From positions 1,550,001 to 1,614,000 of the forward strand of contig NZ_CP024633.1 of assembly GCF_004924335.1 (NCBI RefSeq): a stretch of 64,000 nucleotides of DNA. Reading direction: 5' to 3'. The stretch is from Mycobacteroides salmoniphilum. GTDB lineage: Bacteria > Actinomycetota > Actinomycetes > Mycobacteriales > Mycobacteriaceae. The notes below the pieces were generated by a model that had not been told where the DNA came from, searched no databases, and saw only the letters and a list, made by a program, of their open reading frames with translations. Below, piece after piece: positions 56,482 to 64,000 of the stretch (positions are counted from its first letter, which is position 1; the number at the start of each line of letters is the position of its first letter). The translations under genes were made by a program, and so were the position numbers.

Positions 56482-57494
56482 GCCCATTGCTGGAACTGCT
56501 GCCGCGACCGTTGGATCCGTTGCGCTCCTTCAAGTTCAAGACCGCGGTGCTGGTGGGGGTGGCGCTGCTGATCGCCACCTGCCTGCTGTGGATCACCGCC
56601 GAATGGAAGCTGCGGTACGCGCTCACGCTGGCGTTGTTCGTGTCCTTCGGGGTGACGTGGTTCCTGGCGCACGGCATGACCTCGCCGCTGCGCGATATGA
56701 CGGCGGCGGCGCGCTCGATGGCGCAGGGCGACTATTCACGCCGGATTCGGTCGACCTCCCGCGATGAAGTGGGACAGCTGGCAACGGCTTTCAATCACAT
56801 GGCCGCCGAGCTGCAGTCCGCCGAGAAGTACCGGCGTGAGTTGGTGGGCAATGTCTCGCACGAGCTGCGCACACCGATCACGGCGCTGCAGGCGGTGTTG
56901 GAGAACATTGTCGACGGGGTGGCTGAGCCTGACCCGGCGACACTGAAAACCGCACTGGCGCAGACCGAACGGCTGGGCCGGCTCGTGGACGACCTACTGG
57001 ATCTGTCCAAACTCGAGAACGGATCGGTGCCGGTGCAACGCGAACCGTTCGCGGTGCGTGAGTTCGTCGACGGCGCGGTGGCCGAGGCCAAGACCACCGG
57101 ACGTCAGGTGCGCTATCACGTGACGGTCGAGCCGTTCGATTTGCAAGCGGTCGCCGACACCGCCCGGCTGCATCAGGTGGTGGCCAACCTGCTGGACAAC
57201 GCATCCCGGCACAGCCCGCCCGGGGGACAGGTGTCGGTGTTCGCGCGCACCGAGAACGACGCGCTGCTGCTGGAAGTCGCCGACACCGGGCCCGGCATCG
57301 CGCCGCACGAAAGATCACGAGTGTTTGAACGATTCACCCATGGGGGATCGCGTGATGGCGGCACCGGTTTGGGGCTGGCCATCGCGCAGTGGGCCGTCGA
57401 TCTGCATGGCGGCCGCATCGAAGTCGTGGACGCACCCGGCTGCCGGGTGCGCGTCACATTGCCGCAGTTCGACAACGAGGAGGGGAATTCATGA
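56478..57494 (+). CDS. Sensor histidine kinase
   Basis: A 338-residue kinase. Two membrane helices (AVLVGVALLIATCLLWI, LTLALFVSFGVTWFLAH), a HAMP domain (SPLRDMTAAARSMAQGDYSRRI), dimerisation/phosphoacceptor H128 in NVSHELRTPI, and ATP-binding boxes (NLLDNASRHS, DTGPGIAP, GTGLGLAI). The loop between the helices is very short (about 5 residues), so there is no sizeable periplasmic sensor domain. Confidence 0.92.
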   Translation: MSPLLELLPRPLDPLRSFKFKTAVLVGVALLIATCLLWITAEWKLRYALTLALFVSFGVTWFLAHGMTSPLRDMTAAARSMAQGDYSRRIRSTSRDEVGQLATAFNHMAAELQSAEKYRRELVGNVSHELRTPITALQAVLENIVDGVAEPDPATLKTALAQTERLGRLVDDLLDLSKLENGSVPVQREPFAVREFVDGAVAEAKTTGRQVRYHVTVEPFDLQAVADTARLHQVVANLLDNASRHSPPGGQVSVFARTENDALLLEVADTGPGIAPHERSRVFERFTHGGSRDGGTGLGLAIAQWAVDLHGGRIEVVDAPGCRVRVTLPQFDNEEGNS

Positions 57495-59041
57495 CCACTG
57501 GTTCGATAGTGCCGCCGCCGTATCCGATTCCGGGGGCGCCGGCCGAGGCTCCAGGGCGGCCCGTGCCGCGTCCGCCGGTCCCGATCTTCGGGCCGCCGAC
57601 GCGGTTCCTGACGGCCTGGCCGCGCGACATCCGCTCGAAGATGACGCAGGGCGCGCTGCTCAGCGGTATCGGGGCGGGCCTAGTCGCGGCGCTGTGCTGG
57701 CGGTCCTCGCTCCCGGGCCTGGGCTGGACGCTGACGGCTTTCGCGGTGGCCCTTGCCGCCTTCGCCACGCAGAAAGTGCAGTGGACGCCGACGCGCATTG
57801 GCGCGCTAGTGCTGGCGCTGTGCCTGGCGGTGGTGCCGACCGTGCGGGATGCGGAATGGCTTGTGGCGCTGTGTGTCCTGACCTCGCTGGCGCTGTTCGT
57901 CTATGCGCTGGCTCCGGCCCGGACGTGGACGGGGCTGGTCTATGGGCAGTTCGTCATGCTGCGGTCACCTTTCCGGGTGGCGGGATGGATGCGCCGCGGT
58001 AGGCGAGCGATGTCGCGTGGCCACAAGATCAATCCGGACCGGGCGGCCATCGTGGTGTTGGTGACTGTTGGTTTGGTGGCAGCGTTTGGGGCGCTGCTGG
58101 CTGATGCCGATGCACGGTTCAGCGCATTGATCAGCGGGGTCTTGCCGTTCGTGTCACTCGGTGATGTTGCTGGTCGGGTGATCGTGGGCGTGCTGGTCGG
58201 CGGGTTCGCGCTGGCCGCCATCTATGTGCTGTCCAGGCCGCCGAGCTTTGATCGGTTGGCGCCTACGGAGCCCAAGAAGCTGCCGCGCTGGGAATGGAGC
58301 TTGCCACTGGCCGCGCTGAACCTGCTGTTCATCGCCTTTGTGGGCGTGCAGATTTCGGTGCTGTTCGGGGGAGATGAGCACGTGCAGGTCACTGAGGGGT
58401 TGACCTACGCGGAGTATGCGCGCCAGGGTTTTTGGCAGCTGCTGTTCGTCACCATCTTGGTGATGGGGGTGATCGCGGTGGCGATCCGGGTGGCGGGGCG
58501 CGAGGATGCCCGCGACCGATTGTTCCTGCGGGTGCTGATCGGTGGGCTGTGCGTGACCACCCTGGTGATCGTGGCCTCGGCCATTCACCGGATGTCGTTG
58601 TACGAGGGGGCCTATGGGTACAGCGTGGAGCGGCTGCTGGTGCGCTGGATCGAGCTGGGTATGGCGTTGGTGCTGGTGTTGATTCTGGTGGCGGGGATTC
58701 GGATGAGTGCCCGGTGGCTGCCTACCGCGGTGGTGGCGGTCGGCTCGTTCGGGATGCTGGGTCTGGCGATCTTCAACCCGGAAAGCTATGTGGCGCAGCG
58801 CAATGTGCAGTTCTTTGAGCAGACCGGCACGATCGACCAGTGGTACATGGCCAGATTGTCCTCGGATGCTTTTGAGGCGACGAAGTCGCTGCCCGAGGAT
58901 GTGCGGGGATGCGTGCAGGACAAGATCGCCTACAAGGTGGGGCCGAGCGCGCCGTGGTACGAGTACAACGTGAGCCGGGCGAAGGTGCGGGCTGCCGACG
59001 TCAAGGAGGCGTCATGCAACCTGGAGTACGACGGTAGGTGA
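57491..59041 (+). CDS. DUF4173-like polytopic membrane protein
   Basis: A 516-residue membrane protein with about 12 hydrophobic segments. GGDEHVQVTEGLTYAEYARQGFWQLLFVTILV is the typical DUF4173/DUF4153 segment. The ATG overlaps the histidine kinase stop by 4 nt, so it is in the two-component operon and may be a target or sensor partner. The N-terminal ~45 residues are Pro-rich. Function unknown. Confidence 0.82.
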   Translation: MTTGSIVPPPYPIPGAPAEAPGRPVPRPPVPIFGPPTRFLTAWPRDIRSKMTQGALLSGIGAGLVAALCWRSSLPGLGWTLTAFAVALAAFATQKVQWTPTRIGALVLALCLAVVPTVRDAEWLVALCVLTSLALFVYALAPARTWTGLVYGQFVMLRSPFRVAGWMRRGRRAMSRGHKINPDRAAIVVLVTVGLVAAFGALLADADARFSALISGVLPFVSLGDVAGRVIVGVLVGGFALAAIYVLSRPPSFDRLAPTEPKKLPRWEWSLPLAALNLLFIAFVGVQISVLFGGDEHVQVTEGLTYAEYARQGFWQLLFVTILVMGVIAVAIRVAGREDARDRLFLRVLIGGLCVTTLVIVASAIHRMSLYEGAYGYSVERLLVRWIELGMALVLVLILVAGIRMSARWLPTAVVAVGSFGMLGLAIFNPESYVAQRNVQFFEQTGTIDQWYMARLSSDAFEATKSLPEDVRGCVQDKIAYKVGPSAPWYEYNVSRAKVRAADVKEASCNLEYDGR

Positions 59042-59091
59042 CCTGGCTTCCAGGGGTTTGGCAGCCGATCGGCTAGAGTTCAGTGCTGCTA

Positions 59092-59165
59092 GGGGCGGTA
59101 GCTCAGTTGGTTAGAGCCGTGGACTCATAATCCATTGGTCGCGGGTTCGAGCCCCGCCCGCCCTA
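59092..59165 (+). tRNA. tRNA with CAT anticodon (Met, or Ile2)
   Basis: A 74-nt cloverleaf: acceptor GGGGCGG/CCGCCCT (G-T at the first pair), D-arm GCTC ... GAGC, anticodon stem GTGGA/TCCAT with loop CTCATAA, T-arm GCGGG TTCGAGC CCCGC, discriminator A. It is not an initiator, because the 5' end pairs. Elongator Met and lysidine-modified Ile2 both read CAT and I cannot separate them here. The 3' end is copied imperfectly at 63449-63466. Confidence 0.9.
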
Positions 59166-59166
59166 C
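59149..59166 (+). repeat. attL-like tRNA 3' end (GAGCCCCGCCCGCCCTAC)
   Basis: 18 bases at the tRNA 3' end; 15 of 18 match the copy at 63449-63466, including the final CCGCCCTAC exactly. The two copies lie 4300 bp apart and bracket the AT-richer island, as expected for integrative-element attachment sites. Assigned by sequence similarity alone; no integrase gene is visible. Confidence 0.5.
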
Positions 59167-59460
59167 AAAACGGTGAGTATATTGATTCGGCCGACGGACG
59201 ACGTGCGTCGTTCGCGCGTCATTTCGAGGTTGGCGAGTCAATTGGTTAGACGCTGACGTGCCAACATGGCAGACCTCTAAGTAGCACAGTTTTTGGTGCA
59301 TAAGCCGCCGGTAGGAACCTGAGTATCGAGGAGCTTGCAGAGTTCTCAAAGGGAACAACTATGAGTTGGTGTCGTCTGCAAAATCGGTAACCGCCAACCA
59401 GTGGGCCAGACATAGATAGCGTGCGTAGGCGCTGAGTGTAGGCGACCTGTCTTCGCGTAA
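59166..59460. other. Gene-free stretch at the island's left end
   Basis: 295 nt with no supportable gene. It contains a tRNA D-arm-like fragment (TCAATTGGTTAGA, 59238-59250) and a GTTGGC/GCCAAC inverted pair. Nothing else recognised. Confidence 0.6.
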
Positions 59461-61377
59461 TCAGTCCTCATCGAGCGTCCTAACCTTGGCCGGGCCCGGG
59501 TGGGCAACCGTTGGAACTGTTGGGTTAGCGTAGGAGAATCGTAGGTCTTGCCACCGCCTGGATATATCCGAGGGGATATCATTATCAGCTACTATTACTT
59601 GCATGTTTCTTCCGTATGTAGCCGCCAATGTATCGAGAACTCGGTACAGCTCGTCTACCATATGCGAGTTCAGTACACCGATTGACTTCCGAGGGGAGTC
59701 GATAATTAGTAACGTAGGATAATTTGTTTGACGTTCACGCAACGCCGTTGCCAGTACTGTGACCCAGTATGCGGTCACTAACGCCGTCGTAATTCCCCCA
59801 GTGCTAATTTTATCGAATCTATCATCATTTGCGAATGGTAAGTACGAGTTTCGGTCGATATGGGCATCCGTTACTGTCGGTACCCCTGTTCGCGCAATTA
59901 TCTGACGATAATCAGAACTAAGTGCTTGAAGTAGGTGCTCTCGTGTCTCTTCCACGGCTTGCTCGGCCTGTTTTCGCTCGTTGCGTAGTTCATCCAGACT
60001 ATGTTCAGCGCCAGTTCTTGCTGTTGCCAGATCCCCTGCTCTATCCCACTGTCTAAGGATCACCTCCATCGACTCCAGAATTGCATCTGAACTGGCGAGC
60101 TTCGCGGCTGCATCTGCATACTGCTCCAGTCGGGGGCTAACAAAGTAGCGGGTACGTTGATCCAACAGCCCTTCTAGATTTGCCAGGTTCTCTCGTGCTT
60201 TGACGAGATTGCTGGTTACTGCTACCCGCGCCTGCTGAGCCGATGTGAGTAGCGTCTCGACTTCCTGAGTTTGCGATGCAAGTCGCTCCGTCTCGTACAT
60301 AGATCGATGGGTAAGGAACCGGTCGGGCAGTGGCTCAGGCTGAAAGCACAGAGTGCAAGCACCAGGTGGGTGCTCCCGCCCAGTGATGGACTGGGCGCAA
60401 CGGGGGCAGATTACAAACTCGATCGGCGCGAGAATGCTCGCAGCTTCGTCTGTTCGTTCAATCTCTGCTTTACGGGTTTGAAGTCGCCTGAGTAGACGAG
60501 TTTGCTCTTCGTAGGAAAGCTCTACCTCGCGCAGTTGGTTCTGCAGGTAACCTACCTCGTCTCGTGCCTGCAAGACGAGGTCTCGTACCACGCCGACGTC
60601 ACCTCTGATGGTTTCTGCCTCCTGATGCAAGGCCTCCATTTGACGTTGTGCTTCAGCCTTCCGTTCCTGCTCGGCGTGCACGACCTCCTCTACCTGCAGC
60701 CGTGTATCTGTCCGGCTGTCCTGCAGAAAATCAAGAACTGTACGCTCTTCCTTCTGGGAGGATTTCAGTATTTCTTCGGCCTCAAGTTCGGCTTTCTTCA
60801 AATGTAAGACGTGGGAATCCGTAAGCCCGAAAAGTAGCTCGAATGTCGTCCTTCGCGCAGGCTGACTCCAAGTGTCGTTGCTTCGTGCGATACTTCGATC
60901 GATTTCTCTTTGTTCGACGTATATGAATGACCAAACATTGTTGAAGGTAATGCGCTGCGTTTTTACTCTACCGGTGGAATAGACATCGATAGGCAAGCCC
61001 ATCGCAGTCATCAAAAGAGCGTTGAGATTCTGATTGGGAAGTGAGTTCTTGGAATCATTTAATGGTAGTGGTCCATAGTCTATTCCGTTATTTATATCTA
61101 CTACATTGACAGTGCTCGTATCGTTACCTATGTAACGTGTGAGCTGAAAAGTGCTTTCACCAACTTGAATCTCTAAGCGGACTTTATTCACATGATCGCG
61201 AATCACTGGGGCAATTCGCGCTTGGCCGCCGATTGCATACTTTGCGCATTCGAAGAGAGAGCTCTTTCCGACCCCAACCGGCCCGCTTAGTACAGTCAAT
61301 GGACCAGAGAAGGAGTGTCGGACCAACCCAGATACCGTATCGAGCTCGATCGAATTGATCCGCATCTGGACGCTCAT
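59461..61377 (-). CDS. ABC-3C system ATPase (SMC/Rad50-like, zinc-hook)
   Basis: A 638-residue ATPase of the Rad50/RecF-like class. Walker A GPVGVGKSS (32-40), long coiled-coil arms (about 190-320 and 360-480), a zinc-hook-type CPRC...CTLC (324-327, 341-344), a signature region KISTGGITTA and Walker B LLIIDSP (556-562). This is the ATPase of a three-component defence unit with the two genes upstream (same strand, 4-nt overlap). ATG 61377 has GGAG upstream. Codon and base composition are much more AT-rich than the flanks. Confidence 0.85.
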   Translation of the reverse strand: MSVQMRINSIELDTVSGLVRHSFSGPLTVLSGPVGVGKSSLFECAKYAIGGQARIAPVIRDHVNKVRLEIQVGESTFQLTRYIGNDTSTVNVVDINNGIDYGPLPLNDSKNSLPNQNLNALLMTAMGLPIDVYSTGRVKTQRITFNNVWSFIYVEQREIDRSIARSNDTWSQPARRTTFELLFGLTDSHVLHLKKAELEAEEILKSSQKEERTVLDFLQDSRTDTRLQVEEVVHAEQERKAEAQRQMEALHQEAETIRGDVGVVRDLVLQARDEVGYLQNQLREVELSYEEQTRLLRRLQTRKAEIERTDEAASILAPIEFVICPRCAQSITGREHPPGACTLCFQPEPLPDRFLTHRSMYETERLASQTQEVETLLTSAQQARVAVTSNLVKARENLANLEGLLDQRTRYFVSPRLEQYADAAAKLASSDAILESMEVILRQWDRAGDLATARTGAEHSLDELRNERKQAEQAVEETREHLLQALSSDYRQIIARTGVPTVTDAHIDRNSYLPFANDDRFDKISTGGITTALVTAYWVTVLATALRERQTNYPTLLIIDSPRKSIGVLNSHMVDELYRVLDTLAATYGRNMQVIVADNDIPSDISRRWQDLRFSYANPTVPTVAHPGPAKVRTLDED

Positions 61378-61928
61378 TGCAGCTCCGTTCTCAGAGGGAC
61401 ATCCATTCGGTCGGGAAGCGCTTCATAGATCGCGTCTTTAAGTGCAGAACCAGTGTGTCGCCCGTACCGATCTGCGATGGATTCGTAACGGTCAACGACA
61501 GAAGCCCATAAAGGATCCCACCGGAGTTGAGCCACTAGATCAGCGCCGAGAGCGGTTGGAGTTAGTCCTACCGAACCGCGTTTTCCGCGGACGTATCGGG
61601 CAAGCCCTCTCCCGACAAGCGCACCAAGTACAGGGTAGTACTGGTCATCCCACGGGCCGTATCGGTAGCGGATCATCGGAGCGTCGGTAATCCCGGTAGC
61701 GGGCAGGCTTTGGATTAATACTGTAGGAGTGTTTAGGATATTCGCGATTAAAGGTTCTAAATCTTGATAGCGAGCTATGAAGTCTAGTTTGGCCAATTTA
61801 GTAAGCCCATCAAGCTTCTTTGCGTTCCCGGCAATATCTGATACCGCCGTTATAAGTATTAACACGCGAAGTTGTTGATGTTCGAGATCTTCTGTTCGTA
61901 GACGAACTTCATTAAGGTGGTCAGTCAT
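61374..61928 (-). CDS. ABC-3C system middle component (small wHTH-like protein)
   Basis: A 184-residue protein lying between the effector and ATPase. DGLTKLAKLDFIARYQDLEPLI is the recognisable helix-turn-helix-like core of ABC-3C middle components, followed by MIRYRYGPWDDQYYPVLGALVGRGLARYVRGKRGSVGLT, a winged-helix-like C-terminal part. ATG 61928 with GGAGG 7 nt upstream. Overlaps the effector gene by 8 nt and the ATPase by 4 nt. Confidence 0.75.
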   Translation of the reverse strand: MTDHLNEVRLRTEDLEHQQLRVLILITAVSDIAGNAKKLDGLTKLAKLDFIARYQDLEPLIANILNTPTVLIQSLPATGITDAPMIRYRYGPWDDQYYPVLGALVGRGLARYVRGKRGSVGLTPTALGADLVAQLRWDPLWASVVDRYESIADRYGRHTGSALKDAIYEALPDRMDVPLRTELQ

Positions 61929-63273
61929 TGCTGACCTCCGACTCAATGGCACTAACCGCTCTATCTGGAAACATGTCTCTCGCGGCGCCTAAATCGAATG
62001 CGTCGCTAAACCAGATCCGACATTGGCTGGCGAGATCGCAAATCAGGCCTAAGGCCAAGTCTTCGTCGAGGGTCAGCAATGGATCGGCAATTTCTATTGT
62101 TGATAGGGACGTACGCAATGCAGCCCACATTTGCGGTCCGTAATCAGTACCTTTTGCCTCCAGGGCTGTTGATTCCTGAATTCCTGACGCTACGATCAAT
62201 GCTCGAGTCTTGACTTTCTCGAGGTTGGCAGAGAGCCCTACTGTGGACAGTGCTACGTCGCTCTCGTACTCTCGCCAGAGTCTGGCGGCAGCCTCTGCGG
62301 CATGAATTGTAGTGTTCCGGCATCCGGAATTGTACAACTTTAACGCTAATCTGGTCGGAGCTAGCGGAAGATGCCGATCTAGAGGTGAAATCTCGATTTG
62401 TTGTACTACTTTTAGGACGTCAATAATGTCTGCGCAGGTGATTGTGCGCTCACTTATTTTTAGTTCCAGTAATTGTTCTTCACTGAGGTGCTGGATGTTG
62501 CGCATCGCGGCGAGAAAAGCATCGTCCGGAGGTGTATTTCGCCCCCGCATCCTTCGTCGAAATATGTTGCTGACCGCTTCCCAGAATGAATGAGCTAGTT
62601 CGACAGGATGGTCAATTGCTGTGAGAAACGGGACTGCGTACATGCTAGCGGCAGCGCTCGGGAGTATGTCGCGTGTAGGGCGCCCGCAGTCGAATAAAAG
62701 AGCCGACAGAAATTGTTGTATATGCCAGAGGAAAGCAGATGTCGGCGATTTATCATCGTTCACCCACTTGGTGATGTTCTCGTCAGTTAGTGTGTTGATA
62801 ATACGCTTCGCGGTGGTGAGTATCAGTGCCCAATGCTCTGTGCGGTGAGGCCCGAAAGGGAATTCACGGAGATACTGGCACAATTTATGCAGTTGTGCTG
62901 GAGGTCCACTTGCTAGGCCCGCATTTGTTACGAGACGTGCGTAGGATTTGCCGCCCAACGCGGACCATCGGCTAAATAGGTGAGCGATTCCCCCTTCTGT
63001 AAACAATGTAGCGAAAGTCCATGAACCGCGACTTAGGTCGCGGTGCTTAACGCTTACAAGTTGAATTTCCTCATTAAGGCATAAGATGAAATCCTCATGG
63101 TGCTCACATATTATCTTGACATTATTCGAGCCCTGCAAACTTCCGTTCATTTCTTTCGCGACCGCAAGAAGGTAGTCAGCGGCGGCGGTTAGCGCTTGCC
63201 AATCGTATCGGTCAGCGGTTTCGGCGCCGGAATCATCCGGTGGTGGTGCCAAGAGCGTAACTGGAATCGACAA
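61921..63273 (-). CDS. ABC-3C effector with DUF4297-like nuclease domain
   Basis: A 450-residue protein. The N-terminal domain (residues about 20-80) has the restriction-endonuclease-like pattern of DUF4297/Cap4 nucleases: YDWQALTAAADYLLAVA, then IICEHHEDFIL (acid D61) and IQLVSVKHRD (K76). The rest is helical (FWEAVSNIFRRRMRGRN ... LWREYESDVAL) and should connect to the other components. TTG 63273 is chosen because AGGGGG lies about 5 nt upstream; the frame runs further upstream to 63339. Likely a DNase released on phage sensing. AT-rich, foreign composition. Confidence 0.75.
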   Translation of the reverse strand: MSIPVTLLAPPPDDSGAETADRYDWQALTAAADYLLAVAKEMNGSLQGSNNVKIICEHHEDFILCLNEEIQLVSVKHRDLSRGSWTFATLFTEGGIAHLFSRWSALGGKSYARLVTNAGLASGPPAQLHKLCQYLREFPFGPHRTEHWALILTTAKRIINTLTDENITKWVNDDKSPTSAFLWHIQQFLSALLFDCGRPTRDILPSAAASMYAVPFLTAIDHPVELAHSFWEAVSNIFRRRMRGRNTPPDDAFLAAMRNIQHLSEEQLLELKISERTITCADIIDVLKVVQQIEISPLDRHLPLAPTRLALKLYNSGCRNTTIHAAEAAARLWREYESDVALSTVGLSANLEKVKTRALIVASGIQESTALEAKGTDYGPQMWAALRTSLSTIEIADPLLTLDEDLALGLICDLASQCRIWFSDAFDLGAARDMFPDRAVSAIESEVSND

Positions 63274-63671
63274 CAGGCCCCCTCCCGAGCTCGGGTTTCG
63301 AGCTGTTGGCTGACCATAGAGATTGCCCGCTCTAACCAATCAGCTCGTCCTTCGATGCTTTCCCCGGATGCTATCTGACTCATTGTCAACCCGTGCTCGG
63401 TTCGATGCCGACTGTTTGCGCATCTTCGGCTGAAGGTCTTGCTTGCGTGAGCCCGCGCCGCCCTACTGCGCCCGTGGGTGGGGGGGAGACTCGGGCTTTT
63501 GGCCCGGTGTGCGTTGAGCACCTTCGTTAGGTGAGATTCGGTTCATCTTCCAGCCAGAGCGCTGCAAAGCCGACTGCTGCGGAAAGTAATGTGCAGGCGG
63601 CGGACGGAGCGAACGGTGCTTGCGCTCGTTACGGACACGTGAGTGGCCTTCCTCAGCCGAAGTCCCTGCCG
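63274..63671. other. Right end of the island and gap before the terminal gene
   Basis: 398 nt with no strong gene. It contains the attR-like repeat (63449-63466). A 64-residue frame (63189-63383, minus, starting MSQIASGESIEGRADWLERA) overlaps the effector start in another frame and may be chance. Composition returns to GC-rich toward the right. Confidence 0.55.
63449..63466 (+). repeat. attR-like copy of the tRNA 3' end
   Basis: GAGCCCGCGCCGCCCTAC, 15 of 18 identical to the tRNA 3' end at 59149-59166. The three mismatches are consecutive (GCG for CGC), leaving the last nine bases perfect. It sits where base composition switches back from AT-rich to GC-rich, supporting an element boundary. 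Confidence 0.5.
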
Positions 63672-64000
63672 TTACGCGATCATCGGGTCGATCGCCGCCC
63701 GGGGCACCAGCACCTGCAACGCCCCGTATGAGTCGGGCAATATCGCGCCCTGGTCGAAGAAGAACATCACCCCGTCGTTGAGCACCGCGAAATTCTGGTA
63801 GTTGGAGGGGTTGTACAGCGAAGCGGGAGCGAACGGCAACGGCGGAGGGGGCGGTGGCGGCGTAGTTGTGGTCGACGTGGTGGTGGTCGGCTGTCCGGAG
63901 GTTGTCGTCGGCGTGGGAGTCGCCACCGGCGGCGGGGCCAGCTGCTGCTGCAGCTGAGCCTGGACAATCGGCGCGACGGTCTTCAGCGGATCATCCACCC
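63672..64000 (-). CDS. DUF3298-like secreted protein, 5' end cut by window edge
   Basis: The C-terminal 109 codons of a minus-strand gene; the start lies beyond 64000. It shows LKTVAPIVQAQLQQQ, a Thr/Pro-rich linker (TPTPTTTSGQPTTTTSTTTT, then PPPPPPP) and the C-terminal YNPSNYQNFAVLNDGVMFFFDQGAILPDSYGALQVLVPRAAIDPMIA. The NFAV..DGV.FFFDQG..LP segment is typical of the DUF3298/RsiV-like C-terminal domain of mycobacterial secreted proteins. TAA stop at 63672. Confidence 0.72.
   Translation of the reverse strand, partial: VDDPLKTVAPIVQAQLQQQLAPPPVATPTPTTTSGQPTTTTSTTTTPPPPPPPLPFAPASLYNPSNYQNFAVLNDGVMFFFDQGAILPDSYGALQVLVPRAAIDPMIA

Noticed and set aside
60271..60807. Plus-strand frames inside the ABC-3C ATPase gene
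   Set aside because: Low-confidence antisense frames within a coding region that has clear Walker and zinc-hook motifs.
63189..63383. Short minus-strand frame upstream of the nuclease gene
   Set aside because: No clear ribosome binding site, overlaps the effector start in another frame; kept as a possibility only.

Overview
The window is high-GC actinobacterial chromosome, almost certainly from a mycobacterium. The backbone gene order (recO, uppS, YbjN-like gene, zur, smtB ... glyS ... TPM protein, dgt, dnaG, tRNA-Asn ... ECF transporter pair, uspABC, tldD/pmbA) follows the Mycobacterium tuberculosis Rv2362c-Rv2314c stretch, though inverted and broken by insertions. A rapid-growing Mycobacteroides (abscessus/chelonae type) species is my best guess, by inference only.

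Layout. 1-2827: end of recO, uppS, a YbjN-family gene and the convergent zinc regulators zur and smtB. 3262-25702: a 22-gene, one-strand cluster lying between smtB and glyS, which are adjacent in M. tuberculosis. It starts behind a Zur-box-like palindrome. It encodes a diaminobutyrate aminotransferase and decarboxylase pair, two GNAT acyltransferases, a FAAL with its own ACP, a desaturase-fold protein, a His-rich membrane protein, an SDR, a SRPBCC protein, a lipoprotein, a DrrAB-like exporter, a complete Mce importer (YrbEAB, MceA-F) and a ferritin-like metalloprotein. 25797-35948: housekeeping and metabolism (glyS, an aminotransferase, acdS with a GntR regulator, TPM protein, dgt, dnaG). 36177-44866: tRNA-Asn followed by accessory genes, including a 1109-residue Q-rich membrane/secreted protein, small secreted proteins and two broken genes. 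44930-59041: ECF transporter, a PQQ-propeller protein, uspABC split by a small membrane gene, tldD/pmbA, a two-component system and a DUF4173-like protein. 59092-63466: a tRNA with CAT anticodon, then an AT-richer island with a three-gene ABC-3C-type defence system bounded by an imperfect copy of the tRNA 3' end. The right edge holds a truncated secreted-protein gene.

How it works together. The standout is the Zur-box cluster next to zur/smtB. I infer a zinc-responsive pathway that makes a lipidated 1,3-diaminopropane or diaminobutyrate product (Dat, Ddc, FAAL, ACP, N-acyltransferases, oxidases), exports it by the ABC-2 pair and recovers it by the Mce system. This would be a lipid metallophore circuit. 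The protein families are well supported by motifs; the product and its purpose are inference. The second system of note is the ABC-3C island at the tRNA.
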